Part shown: one piece after another, positions 34,246 through 43,132 of the stretch | Layout of the letters: every line of letters begins with the position of its first letter | Position numbering within the stretch: the first letter of the stretch is position 1 | Source: Azomonas macrocytogenes | GTDB taxonomy: Bacteria; Pseudomonadota; Gammaproteobacteria; Pseudomonadales; Pseudomonadaceae | Reading direction: 5' to 3' | Assembly: GCF_014191985.1 (NCBI RefSeq) | Contig: NZ_JACHXI010000003.1 | Coordinates: 1 to 64,000, forward strand | DNA: 64,000 nucleotides | Program-made: the position numbers and the translations under genes | The notes under the pieces: generated by a model | What the model was told of the DNA's origin: nothing | The model's database searches: none | What the model saw: only the letters and a program-made list of their open reading frames with translations

Positions 34246-36348
34246 TCAGGCGATAAGGGCTTCAGGAATGAAGAAGTTCAGTGCGTCCAGGCCAAAGGCA
34301 CCCTGCCGGGTAAAGCCGGATGTTTGAGGTGCAAATAGCGGCAATTGATAACGCTGAGCCAACTGCAGAGCCTGCCGGGGATGTACCCCGGTGGCGGGTG
34401 ACGTATCGTCCAGGCTGAGTGCGAGAGTGGTATCGCTCAGGGCCAGGATTTCCATTTCGCTCAATCCGTCGATTTGTGGCAGGCGGACTACGTTGCGACA
34501 GGTCAGCAGTTGTTTTTCCCAGGGGCTGCTTTCGCTCAGTAGCAGGGTGATGGGCTGCCGTTGCCGGATCAGGTGGCGGGCGAGTTGCAACCAGCGTTCA
34601 CCGATCCTGGCATGGTCGAGGCGATCGGCTATCAGCCAGCAGCGACCCAGCAGTTCGGGTGCATTGCTGACCAAGGGTTGCAAAATAGTCTGCGTGGAAG
34701 TCGCCTGGATCGATGGTTGTTCGTCGAGCTGTCTGGCCAGTGCCTGCCGGGCTGGTGCCAGTGGATCGCGGGCGACAAAGGTATCGAAACGCCGTTCGGC
34801 ATCCGGGTAGCGGCGGCGCAGGATAGCGTTGTTCTGGTAGACGCGCAGAGCCTTTTCCGGGCCAAAGGAGTGGCCACCGGCATGGGCCACGAACACATTG
34901 GTCGCGCCCATATGCCGCCAACCCTTGCTGCGGGCACGCAGGCACCAGTCCGTTTCTTCGCCATAGCCACGCTTGAGTTCTACTTCGTCCAGGTAACCGA
35001 CGGTGTTCAAGGTATGGCGCTTGATATAAAGGCAGAAGCCGCAACCGACTTCGAGCTCCACTGGCTCCTGGTTAGCTTGGCGCGCCACGCGGTCCAGCTC
35101 GGTATGGCGTTGTGGGCTGGGCATGGGGTGGCAAACGCGGCTTTCAGGAAAACTCATCAATTCGCCATTGTTGCTGAACGGTGCGACCGAGGCGATATCG
35201 TCCGCTCCGTAGGCAACCGTACGCAGGCGATCCAGCCAATCACCCTGCACCAGCGTATCGGCATTGAGCCAGAGTACGTCGCGCTCAGGGTGCAGAGCCA
35301 TGCCGCGATTCATGTTGCGGATAAAGCCAAGGTTGGCTGGCCGCCGGATGTAATCGAGCTTGCCTTGGCTGGCTAATTCCTTGACGGTGTTGACCAGTTC
35401 CTGTTCCGGGCTGCAGTCGTCGAGCACGATAATCCGGTGTGGGGTGCGATTTTCACGACTGGAGCGCAGCAGGCTCGTGAGGCAGGCGAGCGTGGCTTCG
35501 ACACCTTTATATATCGGTAGAAGAATATCGACAGGCTGGCTTGCCGGATCTTGTTCGCTCGGTGTCGGGGTGATGAAAGGGGGCAGGGCGGCGAGCGGAC
35601 TGCCAACCAGTTGTTCCCCGGTCTCGGCGAAACATACGTGTACGCTGTCCAGTGGTTGCGGCAGGCGGATCAGGATTCCGCCATGCGTTGCCGGAAAGCC
35701 TACCCGGGTGAGCAATGGACTGGGAGCGCTGGCTGGAAATTCGCCACGATTGGGGCCGCTGCTGAATTGAAGGTTGAGTGTTCGCGCAGGGTCCTGCAGG
35801 TCGATGGCCCAGCCGGTAACCGTGTTTTGGACAGGATCGTGATGGACGACCCCGACAGGCTGGCAGGTAGCAGGATCGCTCGCGAGCAGTTGCAATACCT
35901 GCTTGAGTTCCTTGGAGTCCTGGATATCGGCCAGTTGTGCACGGATACGCGCATTCAATCTCTGGGGTGAGCAGCTAATGCGGCAGTTGTTCCAGTACTG
36001 CTGGCGTAGATTTGGCTCAGTTGGAAATGCCCGGAGCGCTGCATGCAGATAGCTTTCCGTAATAGCGCCCGGTGCCAGTTTTTGCAGACACAGGCCAAGC
36101 AGGGCTTTGATATCTGTTCGTTGTGGCAGGTTCTCGCAGGCTTTGGCCAGCGCCAGGAAGGCTTCTGCAGCTTTTCCTTCTTTGAGGAAGGAAATCCCTT
36201 GCCAGATCAGAGCTTCGTTTCGGTAGGCTGGCGTTTGCAAGGCAAGCGATAGCGCCGCCAGCGATAATGCCTTATCTGCAGACCTGATGCTTTCTGGTAG
36301 GGAGGTGGACAGCATGGAGCTTACCGCTTGGCTGACGCCTGGAAACAT
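34246..36348 (-). CDS. GT2 glycosyltransferase with N-terminal TPR-like and beta modules
   Basis: Using the ATG at 36348 the product is 700 residues; the open frame extends to a TTG at 36387 inside a hairpin loop, so the true start is uncertain. Order: helical TPR-like region (about 20-150), a beta module with VTGWAIDLQDP (about 160-260), a GT2 domain (about 274-545: VDILLPIYKGVEATL, IIVLDDCSPEQ, LWLNADTLVQGD, GYGEETDWCLRA), and a C-terminal 150-residue region resembling part of a GT-B domain (ELLGRCWLIADRLD). Three bases separate it from the next GT2 gene. It may combine two transferase activities. Family sure, specificity unknown. Confidence 0.83.
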   Translation of the reverse strand: MFPGVSQAVSSMLSTSLPESIRSADKALSLAALSLALQTPAYRNEALIWQGISFLKEGKAAEAFLALAKACENLPQRTDIKALLGLCLQKLAPGAITESYLHAALRAFPTEPNLRQQYWNNCRISCSPQRLNARIRAQLADIQDSKELKQVLQLLASDPATCQPVGVVHHDPVQNTVTGWAIDLQDPARTLNLQFSSGPNRGEFPASAPSPLLTRVGFPATHGGILIRLPQPLDSVHVCFAETGEQLVGSPLAALPPFITPTPSEQDPASQPVDILLPIYKGVEATLACLTSLLRSSRENRTPHRIIVLDDCSPEQELVNTVKELASQGKLDYIRRPANLGFIRNMNRGMALHPERDVLWLNADTLVQGDWLDRLRTVAYGADDIASVAPFSNNGELMSFPESRVCHPMPSPQRHTELDRVARQANQEPVELEVGCGFCLYIKRHTLNTVGYLDEVELKRGYGEETDWCLRARSKGWRHMGATNVFVAHAGGHSFGPEKALRVYQNNAILRRRYPDAERRFDTFVARDPLAPARQALARQLDEQPSIQATSTQTILQPLVSNAPELLGRCWLIADRLDHARIGERWLQLARHLIRQRQPITLLLSESSPWEKQLLTCRNVVRLPQIDGLSEMEILALSDTTLALSLDDTSPATGVHPRQALQLAQRYQLPLFAPQTSGFTRQGAFGLDALNFFIPEALIA

Positions 36349-36357
36349 GAATTCAAG

Positions 36358-36427
36358 TATTTCCTGGCTGCTCTGTTCATGTATCAAAGCAGCCAGGAAA
36401 TACTCCGGCCTTGCGGCCGGAGTATTT
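36358..36427. terminator. Two overlapping, mutually exclusive hairpins after the RTX gene
   Basis: Hairpin A (36398-36410 with 36415-36427) has a 13-bp stem, a 4-base loop and adjacent A/T runs, and should terminate the RTX transcript. Hairpin B (36358-36372 with 36388-36402) has 15-bp perfect arms and a 15-base loop. The two share bases 36398-36402, so they cannot both form fully. Hairpin B covers the possible upstream start (TTG at 36387) of the next gene. The layout suggests termination with partial read-through control. Confidence 0.75.
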
Positions 36428-36462
36428 TTATTGCACTAACGTGACAGTAACGTCAGAGGTTA

Positions 36463-37581
36463 TCAGGCAGTACCTTCACCATTGTCAGTGGTGTCCTGAC
36501 CGGTAACGATGATGACGTTATCGATGGTGATGGCTGCTTCATCCGAAACGGCGAAGCCAGCGGCAACATCGGCACGGCTTGCGCCTTGGTCAAGCTGGTC
36601 GAGCCAATATGCCACGCCGTTGTAGTCGCCCTGGCGACCAAACGCATCCTGGTAGAGTGAGTTCAGGAACTCTACATTGTCCGTTTCACCTTGAGCCTGA
36701 TATTCAGCCGAGCTCAGGAAGCTGTTGGCTATATCATGCAGAGAAACGCCGGCATCGTACTGTTCGAGCCAGAATTCAGCACCCGCTGTATCGGCCGAGC
36801 GGTCGAGCAGAACTTCGTAGAGACGAATGACTTCAGCATGCGCTTCATCACCCACGATGGCGACTGTGTCACTGCCATCGCCGAAGGTTAGGATTTCAGC
36901 ACCTTTGATGAGGGTGGTCGAATCGACGGACGTGGTAGTGGTCGTGGTGGTGGTATCACCGTCGGTTACCGTGTCGCTCGTCGTTACGCTCCGGGTTGCC
37001 GTCAGGACGCCATCCTTGACTTCGAAGTCGTAGTCGGATGCGCTACCCGAGAACTGTACGGTATCGAAGCCTGCACCGGCGTCGATAGTGTCGTTGCCTA
37101 CGCCTGCCACGATGGTGTCGTTGCCACCGCCAGTGGTGATGGAGTCGTTGCCGGCGCCACCTTCAACAACAACGTTTGCATCGCCAAATACATTGATGGA
37201 GTCGTTGCCGTCTCCGCCAACGATGACACGGTCATCAACGGCAATCAGGTCGATGTTCAGATCGGCCTTGCTATCGAATATCCAGGTATGGGCAGTGTAA
37301 ACAGCCGCGTCAGGCAGGTTGAGGTCGACCGCGTTGCTCGAAGCCACAGCAGCTTTGAAAAGTGCGGGGCTTTCATCGGCGGGAGAGGCAATTTGCGCGA
37401 TTACAACGTCTGGATTGGCCTGACTGGTTCCTGCACTTTGGCCATCCCAGGAGCTTATTGTCACGGACTCGCTATCGCCCAAAAGTGCGTCGATAGCACT
37501 CTTGGTTTCGTCGCTGATGGCAGTGTTGGCTGCCAGATCTTTAGTGAATTCTGTTGCGGATGTGGGTTGATCGTACTGCAT
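36463..37581 (-). CDS. RTX-type calcium-binding exoprotein with DUF4214
   Basis: The product is 372 residues, with no N-terminal signal. Residues 121-172 carry RTX nonapeptides (GGDGNDSIN, GGAGNDSIT, GGGNDTIVA, GVGNDTIDAG), which fold on binding calcium outside the cell. Residues 250-346 are two DUF4214 units (VIRLYEVLLDRSADTAGAEFWL and FLNSLYQDAFGRQGDYNGVAYWL), found in many secreted surface proteins. Residues 200-223 are Ser/Thr-rich, with eight threonines in a row. The acidic tail ending NGEGTA could hold a type I secretion signal. A full type I secretion system is encoded 4-8 kb away. It may be a surface-layer or adhesin-like protein. Confidence 0.85.
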   Translation of the reverse strand: MQYDQPTSATEFTKDLAANTAISDETKSAIDALLGDSESVTISSWDGQSAGTSQANPDVVIAQIASPADESPALFKAAVASSNAVDLNLPDAAVYTAHTWIFDSKADLNIDLIAVDDRVIVGGDGNDSINVFGDANVVVEGGAGNDSITTGGGNDTIVAGVGNDTIDAGAGFDTVQFSGSASDYDFEVKDGVLTATRSVTTSDTVTDGDTTTTTTTTSVDSTTLIKGAEILTFGDGSDTVAIVGDEAHAEVIRLYEVLLDRSADTAGAEFWLEQYDAGVSLHDIANSFLSSAEYQAQGETDNVEFLNSLYQDAFGRQGDYNGVAYWLDQLDQGASRADVAAGFAVSDEAAITIDNVIIVTGQDTTDNGEGTA

Positions 37582-37638
37582 GATCGTTTTTTCTCCTGCT
37601 CGAATGGCTTATAAGCAATCCGAGGAAAATATTGAAAG

Positions 37639-38496
37639 TTAGCGATTGCTGAATATTTTCGTGGTTTTTAAGTCGTCCCAGGGAGATGCAGGAGGAGAAG
37701 CCTGGGCAGCCCTGGGGGTTATGACTATGCGTATTGCGACTAGCTGTTCGGTACCACTTTTACCGGACAGCTCCTTGTCGGGAGCGATAGCGAGCGGAGA
37801 ATGGCCCGCGAAAACTACCTCTCCCGATAATTCATAGTTACCGGCCTGTGGTCCGCTAAGCGTAAAGGCCACGGCTGTAACGGGTTTGGCCTGGCGGCGG
37901 GTACCGACATACTGGCCGGCGAGCCCAACCTGCGGTTCGCCGCCTTTGCTGCTGCGGCACAGATAGGCAAGGTCGAGCCCCTGGGGTTGGTTGTCCCAGG
38001 CAATGGAAAATCCTTCCAGGCGCAGCAGGCTGTTGGGGTTGCCCAGCCAGGTATTTTCTACGGTGACGTCACCACGCGTTTCGATATGGCCCAGCAGCTT
38101 CAAACTGCAAGGCCGTGGCGCTTCGAAGGCCTCTAGCTGGACTGCCTTGCCGGCATGTTGGCGAGGCTCTGTTTTGGCAGCAGTACCGATCTGCTCTATT
38201 TGCAATTGCACACTGTTGGGGGTGCCCCCCTCGGGATGATATTCGGTAATCAGTACGCTGGCTTGGCTGCCTTTGACGCGGACGATGACGCAATCACCTT
38301 GCTTGGTCAGCGTATTGCGGCTGATCCCCTCTCCCGGAAAAAAATCGACAGAGCCCTTGCCTATGGGCGAGTGATGAAGGCTGATACAGCCTCTGAGCGG
38401 GTCGCTTCTCAGAGAGGCATAACGGAAAATATACATGCCTACATTAAGCATGGCGATTCTGGAAGAAATCTTTAAATTGGCTATGGAGGGGGACAT
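37639..38496 (-). CDS. Protein of unknown function next to the RTX gene
   Basis: The product is about 285 residues from the ATG at 38496; later starts at 38451 and 38436 are possible, and no start has a good ribosome-binding site. I do not recognise a family. It has no signal peptide or clear membrane segment. The sequence begins to look conserved at MYIFRYASLRSDPLRG and has the beta-rich stretches CVIVRVKGSQASVLITEY, VTVENTWLG and TAVAFTLSGPQAGNYELSG. It lies 57 bases ahead of the RTX gene in the same direction, so it probably belongs to the RTX secretion or processing unit, perhaps as a chaperone or modifier. Confidence 0.6.
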   Translation of the reverse strand: MSPSIANLKISSRIAMLNVGMYIFRYASLRSDPLRGCISLHHSPIGKGSVDFFPGEGISRNTLTKQGDCVIVRVKGSQASVLITEYHPEGGTPNSVQLQIEQIGTAAKTEPRQHAGKAVQLEAFEAPRPCSLKLLGHIETRGDVTVENTWLGNPNSLLRLEGFSIAWDNQPQGLDLAYLCRSSKGGEPQVGLAGQYVGTRRQAKPVTAVAFTLSGPQAGNYELSGEVVFAGHSPLAIAPDKELSGKSGTEQLVAIRIVITPRAAQASPPASPWDDLKTTKIFSNR

Positions 38497-38719
38497 GGCT
38501 ATTTTCAAAACTCTGTTGGGGACTGTATATCAGGCTTTAAGTCGGCATGGCTTGATAACGGCATGTCCCTGAAATGCTTTTAGGAGCGATATGTGACATA
38601 TGGCTCAAAAGAAAATATTTAAGTTGGTGGGCAATCTAGCGTTCAGCGATTAATAGAGTCCAGAATGAGTTTTAATTTAATTGACAGGGTCGACAAATTT
38701 TTAACATTTCGATTGAAAT

Positions 38720-39943
38720 ATGAAGATTTTATTTGTTCACCAGAACTTTCCGGGCCAGTTCAAGTCTCTGCCGCGTTTTTTTCAGTCGCTAGGGCACGAG
38801 GTCCTGGCGCTGAAGCATGGGCAGGCCGTACCCATGGAAAATATTCGTGTCGTTGGCTACGAAGCGGCGCGTGGCAATACGCCAGGCGTTCACCCCTGGG
38901 CGCAGGAATTCGAAACCAAGGTGATACGCGGTGAGGCCTGCGCGCAAATGGCGAAGCGTCTTCAGGATGCCGGCTTCGAGCCGGATGTGATTTTTGCCCA
39001 TCCTGGCTGGGGGGAAGTGCTGTTTTTGAAGGCTGTCTTCCCGAAAGCCAGGCTTGTCTGCCTGATGGAGTATTTTTATCGGCCGCAAGGGCAGGATATG
39101 GGCTTCGATCCGGAATTTTCCGCTCCGGATTTTACAGAGCAGGCGCGCCTGATCAGCAAGAATGCCAACTTGCTGCTGGCGATGGAAGCGATGGATCATG
39201 GGGTATCGCCCATGCCTTGGCAAGCTTCCACCCTGCCTGTCTGGGCGCAGGCCAAGACAAGGCTTATCCATGATGGAATCGATACCTCTGTATGTCGCCC
39301 CGATTCAACGGCGCAGCTCAGTTTGCCGGATCGAGGTATAACGATTCGTCCTGGCGATGAAGTGCTGACTTTTGTCGCGCGAAATCTCGAACCTGTTCGC
39401 GGTTATCATATTTTCATGCGGGCGCTGCCGGAGATCATGGCAACCAGGCCGAACCTGAAAGTATTTATCGTTGGGGGGCAGGATGTAAGTTATGGACACA
39501 GGCCACCGTCTGGTTCATACCGCGAGCGCTATTTGAATGAAGTGGTCAGCCGCCTTGATCCGAGTCGCGTTTTCTTTCTGGGCAAAGTCTCGTATCCCGT
39601 TTTTTTGCGCTTGATGCAGATTACGCGTTGCCATGTATACCTGACTTATCCTTTTGTCCTGTCGTGGTCGCTGCTGGAGGCCATGAGTGTGGAGGCGGTG
39701 GTGGTGGGTTCCAGGACTGCCCCGGTTCTGGATGTGATCGAACACGGTAAAAATGGTTTATTGGTGGATTTTTTCGATGTGGCCGGGCTGGCGAAGCAGG
39801 TTTGCGACGTGCTGGCCTACCCCGAGCGTTATAGCGGAATACGCCAGGCTGCCCGGCAAACCGTGCTGGAGCGCTTTGATCTGCAGGATGTGTCTTTGCC
39901 TGCGTATGCCGAGTTGCTGAAGGAGTGTTATTCAACCCGCTAG
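38720..39943 (+). CDS. GT4 glycosyltransferase
   Basis: The product is 407 residues. The N-terminus MKILFVHQNFPGQFKSLPRFF belongs to the Glyco_trans_4_3 type, followed by VIFAHPGWGEVLFLK. The C-terminal donor domain has LTFVARNLEPVRGYHIFMRALPEI, the loop HRPPSGSYRERYL, and a final SWSLLEAMSVEAVVVGSRTAPVLDVIEHGKNG, where the EX7E pattern reads as E-A-M to D/E positions. It is the only plus-strand gene in its neighbourhood, divergent from the unknown/RTX pair and convergent with the next GT4. It could glycosylate either the polysaccharide or the RTX protein. Sugar not known. Confidence 0.87.
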   Translation: MKILFVHQNFPGQFKSLPRFFQSLGHEVLALKHGQAVPMENIRVVGYEAARGNTPGVHPWAQEFETKVIRGEACAQMAKRLQDAGFEPDVIFAHPGWGEVLFLKAVFPKARLVCLMEYFYRPQGQDMGFDPEFSAPDFTEQARLISKNANLLLAMEAMDHGVSPMPWQASTLPVWAQAKTRLIHDGIDTSVCRPDSTAQLSLPDRGITIRPGDEVLTFVARNLEPVRGYHIFMRALPEIMATRPNLKVFIVGGQDVSYGHRPPSGSYRERYLNEVVSRLDPSRVFFLGKVSYPVFLRLMQITRCHVYLTYPFVLSWSLLEAMSVEAVVVGSRTAPVLDVIEHGKNGLLVDFFDVAGLAKQVCDVLAYPERYSGIRQAARQTVLERFDLQDVSLPAYAELLKECYSTR

Positions 39944-40010
39944 GTCGGCTGTCTCAGAACTGAGCGAATCATGGCTGCGTACGTGACCATGGCTACTGTG
40001 CTGCGAGGCA

Positions 40011-41144
40011 TTATGGCTTTTTCTGCGGGCCCTTTTTCTCTACTACTTCCTTATAAAGCTGGGCCATCTCGGCGCACATGCGGCGGGCGGTAAACATCTG
40101 TTCGAATCGCCTGGCCGCATTGGTTCCAAATTTATGCGCTTCGTCTTCCTGTTCCCATAGGCGACGCATGGCTTCGCGCAAGGCCACTGGATCGCCAGGT
40201 GGTATTACTAGTCCGGTTTCCTCGTGCTGATTGACGAAGGTGGTGCCTGTGCCGATTTCGCAGCTGATCATGGGTTTGCCATACATGCAGGCTTCCAGCA
40301 GTGAAATACCAAAGGCCTCCGAGCGAAGATGAGAGGGAAAGACCATGGCATGGCTGAGTTGGAGCAGGCAGGCCTTGTCCTCATCATCAAGGCGTCCGAG
40401 AAACTGGACGTGATTCAATTCGAGGCGTCGAGCCTGGGTTTTCAGTGCTTCTTCCTCGGGGCCAGAGCCGATAATAACCAGTGGGTAATCCATATTCTTC
40501 AATGCTTCCAGGGCATTGTGGAGCCCTTTGTAATAGCGAAGCACGCCGACGAACAGAAAGAATTTTTCTCCAAGGCGCTGCCGCCAATAAGCTGTTTTGT
40601 CTGCCGAAACCTGTGGGTAGTCCTTGCGATCCAGGCCGAAGGGAATGACCACGGTCTTGTCTTGGTAGGCTTGAAGTACCTCGCTGGTGCGTTGGTAATT
40701 CGGCGATGCCACGACGATCCGATCCATGCTGTCCAGGAAACGGCGCATCAGTGGCCGGTATAACGTAAGCAGCAGGCGTTGGCGGACGATATCCGAGTGA
40801 TACGTCAGTACTGTGGGGCGCCCATGCCGAGCACAAAAGTGCACAAGATCCATCATCGGCCACGGATAATGGAAATGTACGATATCGGCTTCGGCAGCCA
40901 TTTTCTTGAACAGGCTGAAGACCTGAAGAGAAAAACCAGTGGATGCCAGATATAGATCCTGTCTTGCCCGTTGCACAGGGTGATCAGCCACTTTCAATTG
41001 TGCCGGGTGCGGGTTGGAGCTGAGGGTGAGCACCTGGCTATCGATATCGAACTGCCGCCCGCCTTGGCAGAGTTGGAAGATAACTTGTTCGATTCCGCCG
41101 GTGGTGTCGGGCAGGTAGGTCTTGAAAAAGTGCAGAACACGCAT
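40011..41144 (-). CDS. GT4 glycosyltransferase
   Basis: The product is 377 residues. The N-terminus MRVLHFFKTYLPDTTGGIEQVI has the acceptor-side glycine loop of GT4 mannosyltransferase-like enzymes; the C-terminal half has FLFVGVLRYYKGLHNALEAL and FPSHLRSEAFGISLLEACMYGKPMI with the EX7E catalytic pair. It is divergent from the type I secretion operon and shares a 259-bp promoter region with it. Its 3' end faces the plus-strand GT4 across 67 bases. Likely a polymer or linkage transferase; donor unknown, GDP-mannose is only a family-based guess. Confidence 0.88.
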   Translation of the reverse strand: MRVLHFFKTYLPDTTGGIEQVIFQLCQGGRQFDIDSQVLTLSSNPHPAQLKVADHPVQRARQDLYLASTGFSLQVFSLFKKMAAEADIVHFHYPWPMMDLVHFCARHGRPTVLTYHSDIVRQRLLLTLYRPLMRRFLDSMDRIVVASPNYQRTSEVLQAYQDKTVVIPFGLDRKDYPQVSADKTAYWRQRLGEKFFLFVGVLRYYKGLHNALEALKNMDYPLVIIGSGPEEEALKTQARRLELNHVQFLGRLDDEDKACLLQLSHAMVFPSHLRSEAFGISLLEACMYGKPMISCEIGTGTTFVNQHEETGLVIPPGDPVALREAMRRLWEQEDEAHKFGTNAARRFEQMFTARRMCAEMAQLYKEVVEKKGPQKKP

Positions 41145-41403
41145 TGTTTCTAATGCTCGTCATGAAGGTGAAAGTTATTGAGACTGGAAAATAAACTGTC
41201 TGGATATATGAGATGTTGCTTTGATATTGCTCATGCATCCTGCATTTAATGGCGTAGCGAATAAGCTGGGAGCTTTATTTTTTGAATAATTAAATTGTCG
41301 CTGGAGTTGTCTATCTGGTTCAGTTTGTGACGCTGATAACACTATTGTTTTTTGGGGAACGGTAAGGTACGCAGTCTTGTTGGGTTCTTCGGTTTTCAAG
41401 CAT

Positions 41404-43131
41404 ATGCGTACGACACATGAAAATAGTCTGCAGGTCGCGCTGAAAGCTTGCAAAGGCAGTTTTATCTCGGTCGGGTTCTTCAGCTTTTTCGTCAACACCC
41501 TGATGCTGGTTCCTTCCTTCTATATGCTCCAGGTCTACGGCAGGGCCATCACCAGCCGCAGTGAAAGTACGCTGGTCATGCTGACGCTGATCATGACGCT
41601 TCTTATGCTGACCATGGGGACCCTGGAGTGGACCCGCTCACGCATCATGGTGCGGATCAGTACCCGGCTGGATGTACTGTTGAGCCGTAGCGTCTATCGG
41701 GCAAGCTTCAAGCGGGCACTGGACAGCGGGGGCATGGATGCATCCGCTCAGCCACTGAGCGACCTTACCGGGCTGCGCCAGTTCCTGACTGGTAATGGGC
41801 TCTTTGCCTTTTTCGATACGCCCTGGTTGCCGGTTTATATCGGCATGATGTTTCTTTTCCATCCGTGGTACGGCTGGATTGCGATTGCCAGTGCTCTCGT
41901 GTTGCTCTGCCTGGCTGCAGTCAATGAAAAACTGACCGGCAAGACTTTGCTGGAAGCCAACAAGGAAAATATCGCGGCCAGCCTTTACACCACCAAGAGC
42001 CTGCGTAACGCCGAAGTCATCGAGTCCATGGGGATGCTCCGTTCGCTGATGGATCGCTGGGGCATGCGCCAGAAGAAAGTGCTGCAACTGCAAGCGTCTG
42101 CGAGCGACCGGGGAGGGCTGATTACCTCGCTGTCCAAGATCTTTCGCATGCTGGTTCAGTCGTTGATCCTGGGGGTGGGCGCCTATTTGTCCATCGAGCA
42201 GGAAATTACTCCAGGTCTGATGATGGCAGGCTCCATTCTGCTGGGACGAGCCCTGGCGCCAATCGATTTGATGATCGGTAGTTGGAAAGGCTTCATCAAT
42301 GCCCGTTCGCAGTATGCACGCCTCAACGAGATACTCGACGAGCAGAGGGACGAACAGCCGCGTATGTCGTTGCCCGCGCCTGAAGGCCATGTGTTTGTAG
42401 AAAATCTGATTGTCAGCGCGCCTGGCTCTCGTATCCCCATCATCAAGAACATCAATTTTGCTGTTCCAGCGGGTTCCGTGGTCGGCATCATCGGCCCCAG
42501 TGCATCGGGTAAGTCCACTTTGGCGCGGGCCTTGTTAGGGGTTTGGGCACCACAACATGGCGTGATTCGGCTCGATGGTGCCGACATCAATAACTGGGAC
42601 AAGCAGGAGCTGGGTCCGCATGTCGGTTATCTGCCCCAGGATATCGAGTTATTCGAAGGGTCGATCAGTGAAAACATCGCGCGTTTTGGTCCGTTAGAGG
42701 CGGAAAAAATCATCGCGGCCGCGAAGATTGCCGGGGTTCACGACATGATCCTGCAATTGCCCGAGGGCTACGATACCGTGATTGGTAGTAGCGGTATCAA
42801 CCTTTCCGGAGGCCAGCGCCAGCGTATCGGTCTGGCTCGCGCCATTTATGGCAGTCCGCGGCTGATTGTGCTGGATGAGCCCAATTCCAATCTGGACGAT
42901 GTCGGCGAGCGCGCCTTGGCGCGAGCCATCCAGCAGCTCAAGGCGACCAAAGCCACGATTTTCATCATTACCCACCGTACCAGTGTCCTCGCCCAGGTTG
43001 ATCGCCTGTTGATGTTGCGTAACGGCAGCATTGCCTTATATGGCCCGCGTGAAAAGGTATTGGCCGAACTCGCCAAGCAGCAACAGCAGATTGGCCAGGC
43101 AGTGGCCTCCCCGACCCCCGCCCAAGCCTGA
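41404..43131 (+). CDS. Type I secretion ABC transporter, PrtD/AprD type
   Basis: The product is 575 residues from the ATG at 41404; the longer frame starts with TTG. The N-terminal half has six likely membrane segments (GFFSFFVNTLMLVPSFYML and FFDTPWLPVYIGMMFLF are PrtD-like). The ATPase half has Walker A GPSASGKST, signature LSGGQRQRIGLARA and Walker B LIVLDEPNSNLD. It lacks an N-terminal C39 peptidase domain, so it should export substrates with an uncleaved C-terminal signal such as RTX proteins. One base separates its stop from the HlyD start. The RTX/DUF4214 protein is the obvious substrate. Confidence 0.93.
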   Translation: MRTTHENSLQVALKACKGSFISVGFFSFFVNTLMLVPSFYMLQVYGRAITSRSESTLVMLTLIMTLLMLTMGTLEWTRSRIMVRISTRLDVLLSRSVYRASFKRALDSGGMDASAQPLSDLTGLRQFLTGNGLFAFFDTPWLPVYIGMMFLFHPWYGWIAIASALVLLCLAAVNEKLTGKTLLEANKENIAASLYTTKSLRNAEVIESMGMLRSLMDRWGMRQKKVLQLQASASDRGGLITSLSKIFRMLVQSLILGVGAYLSIEQEITPGLMMAGSILLGRALAPIDLMIGSWKGFINARSQYARLNEILDEQRDEQPRMSLPAPEGHVFVENLIVSAPGSRIPIIKNINFAVPAGSVVGIIGPSASGKSTLARALLGVWAPQHGVIRLDGADINNWDKQELGPHVGYLPQDIELFEGSISENIARFGPLEAEKIIAAAKIAGVHDMILQLPEGYDTVIGSSGINLSGGQRQRIGLARAIYGSPRLIVLDEPNSNLDDVGERALARAIQQLKATKATIFIITHRTSVLAQVDRLLMLRNGSIALYGPREKVLAELAKQQQQIGQAVASPTPAQA

Positions 43132-43132
43132 G

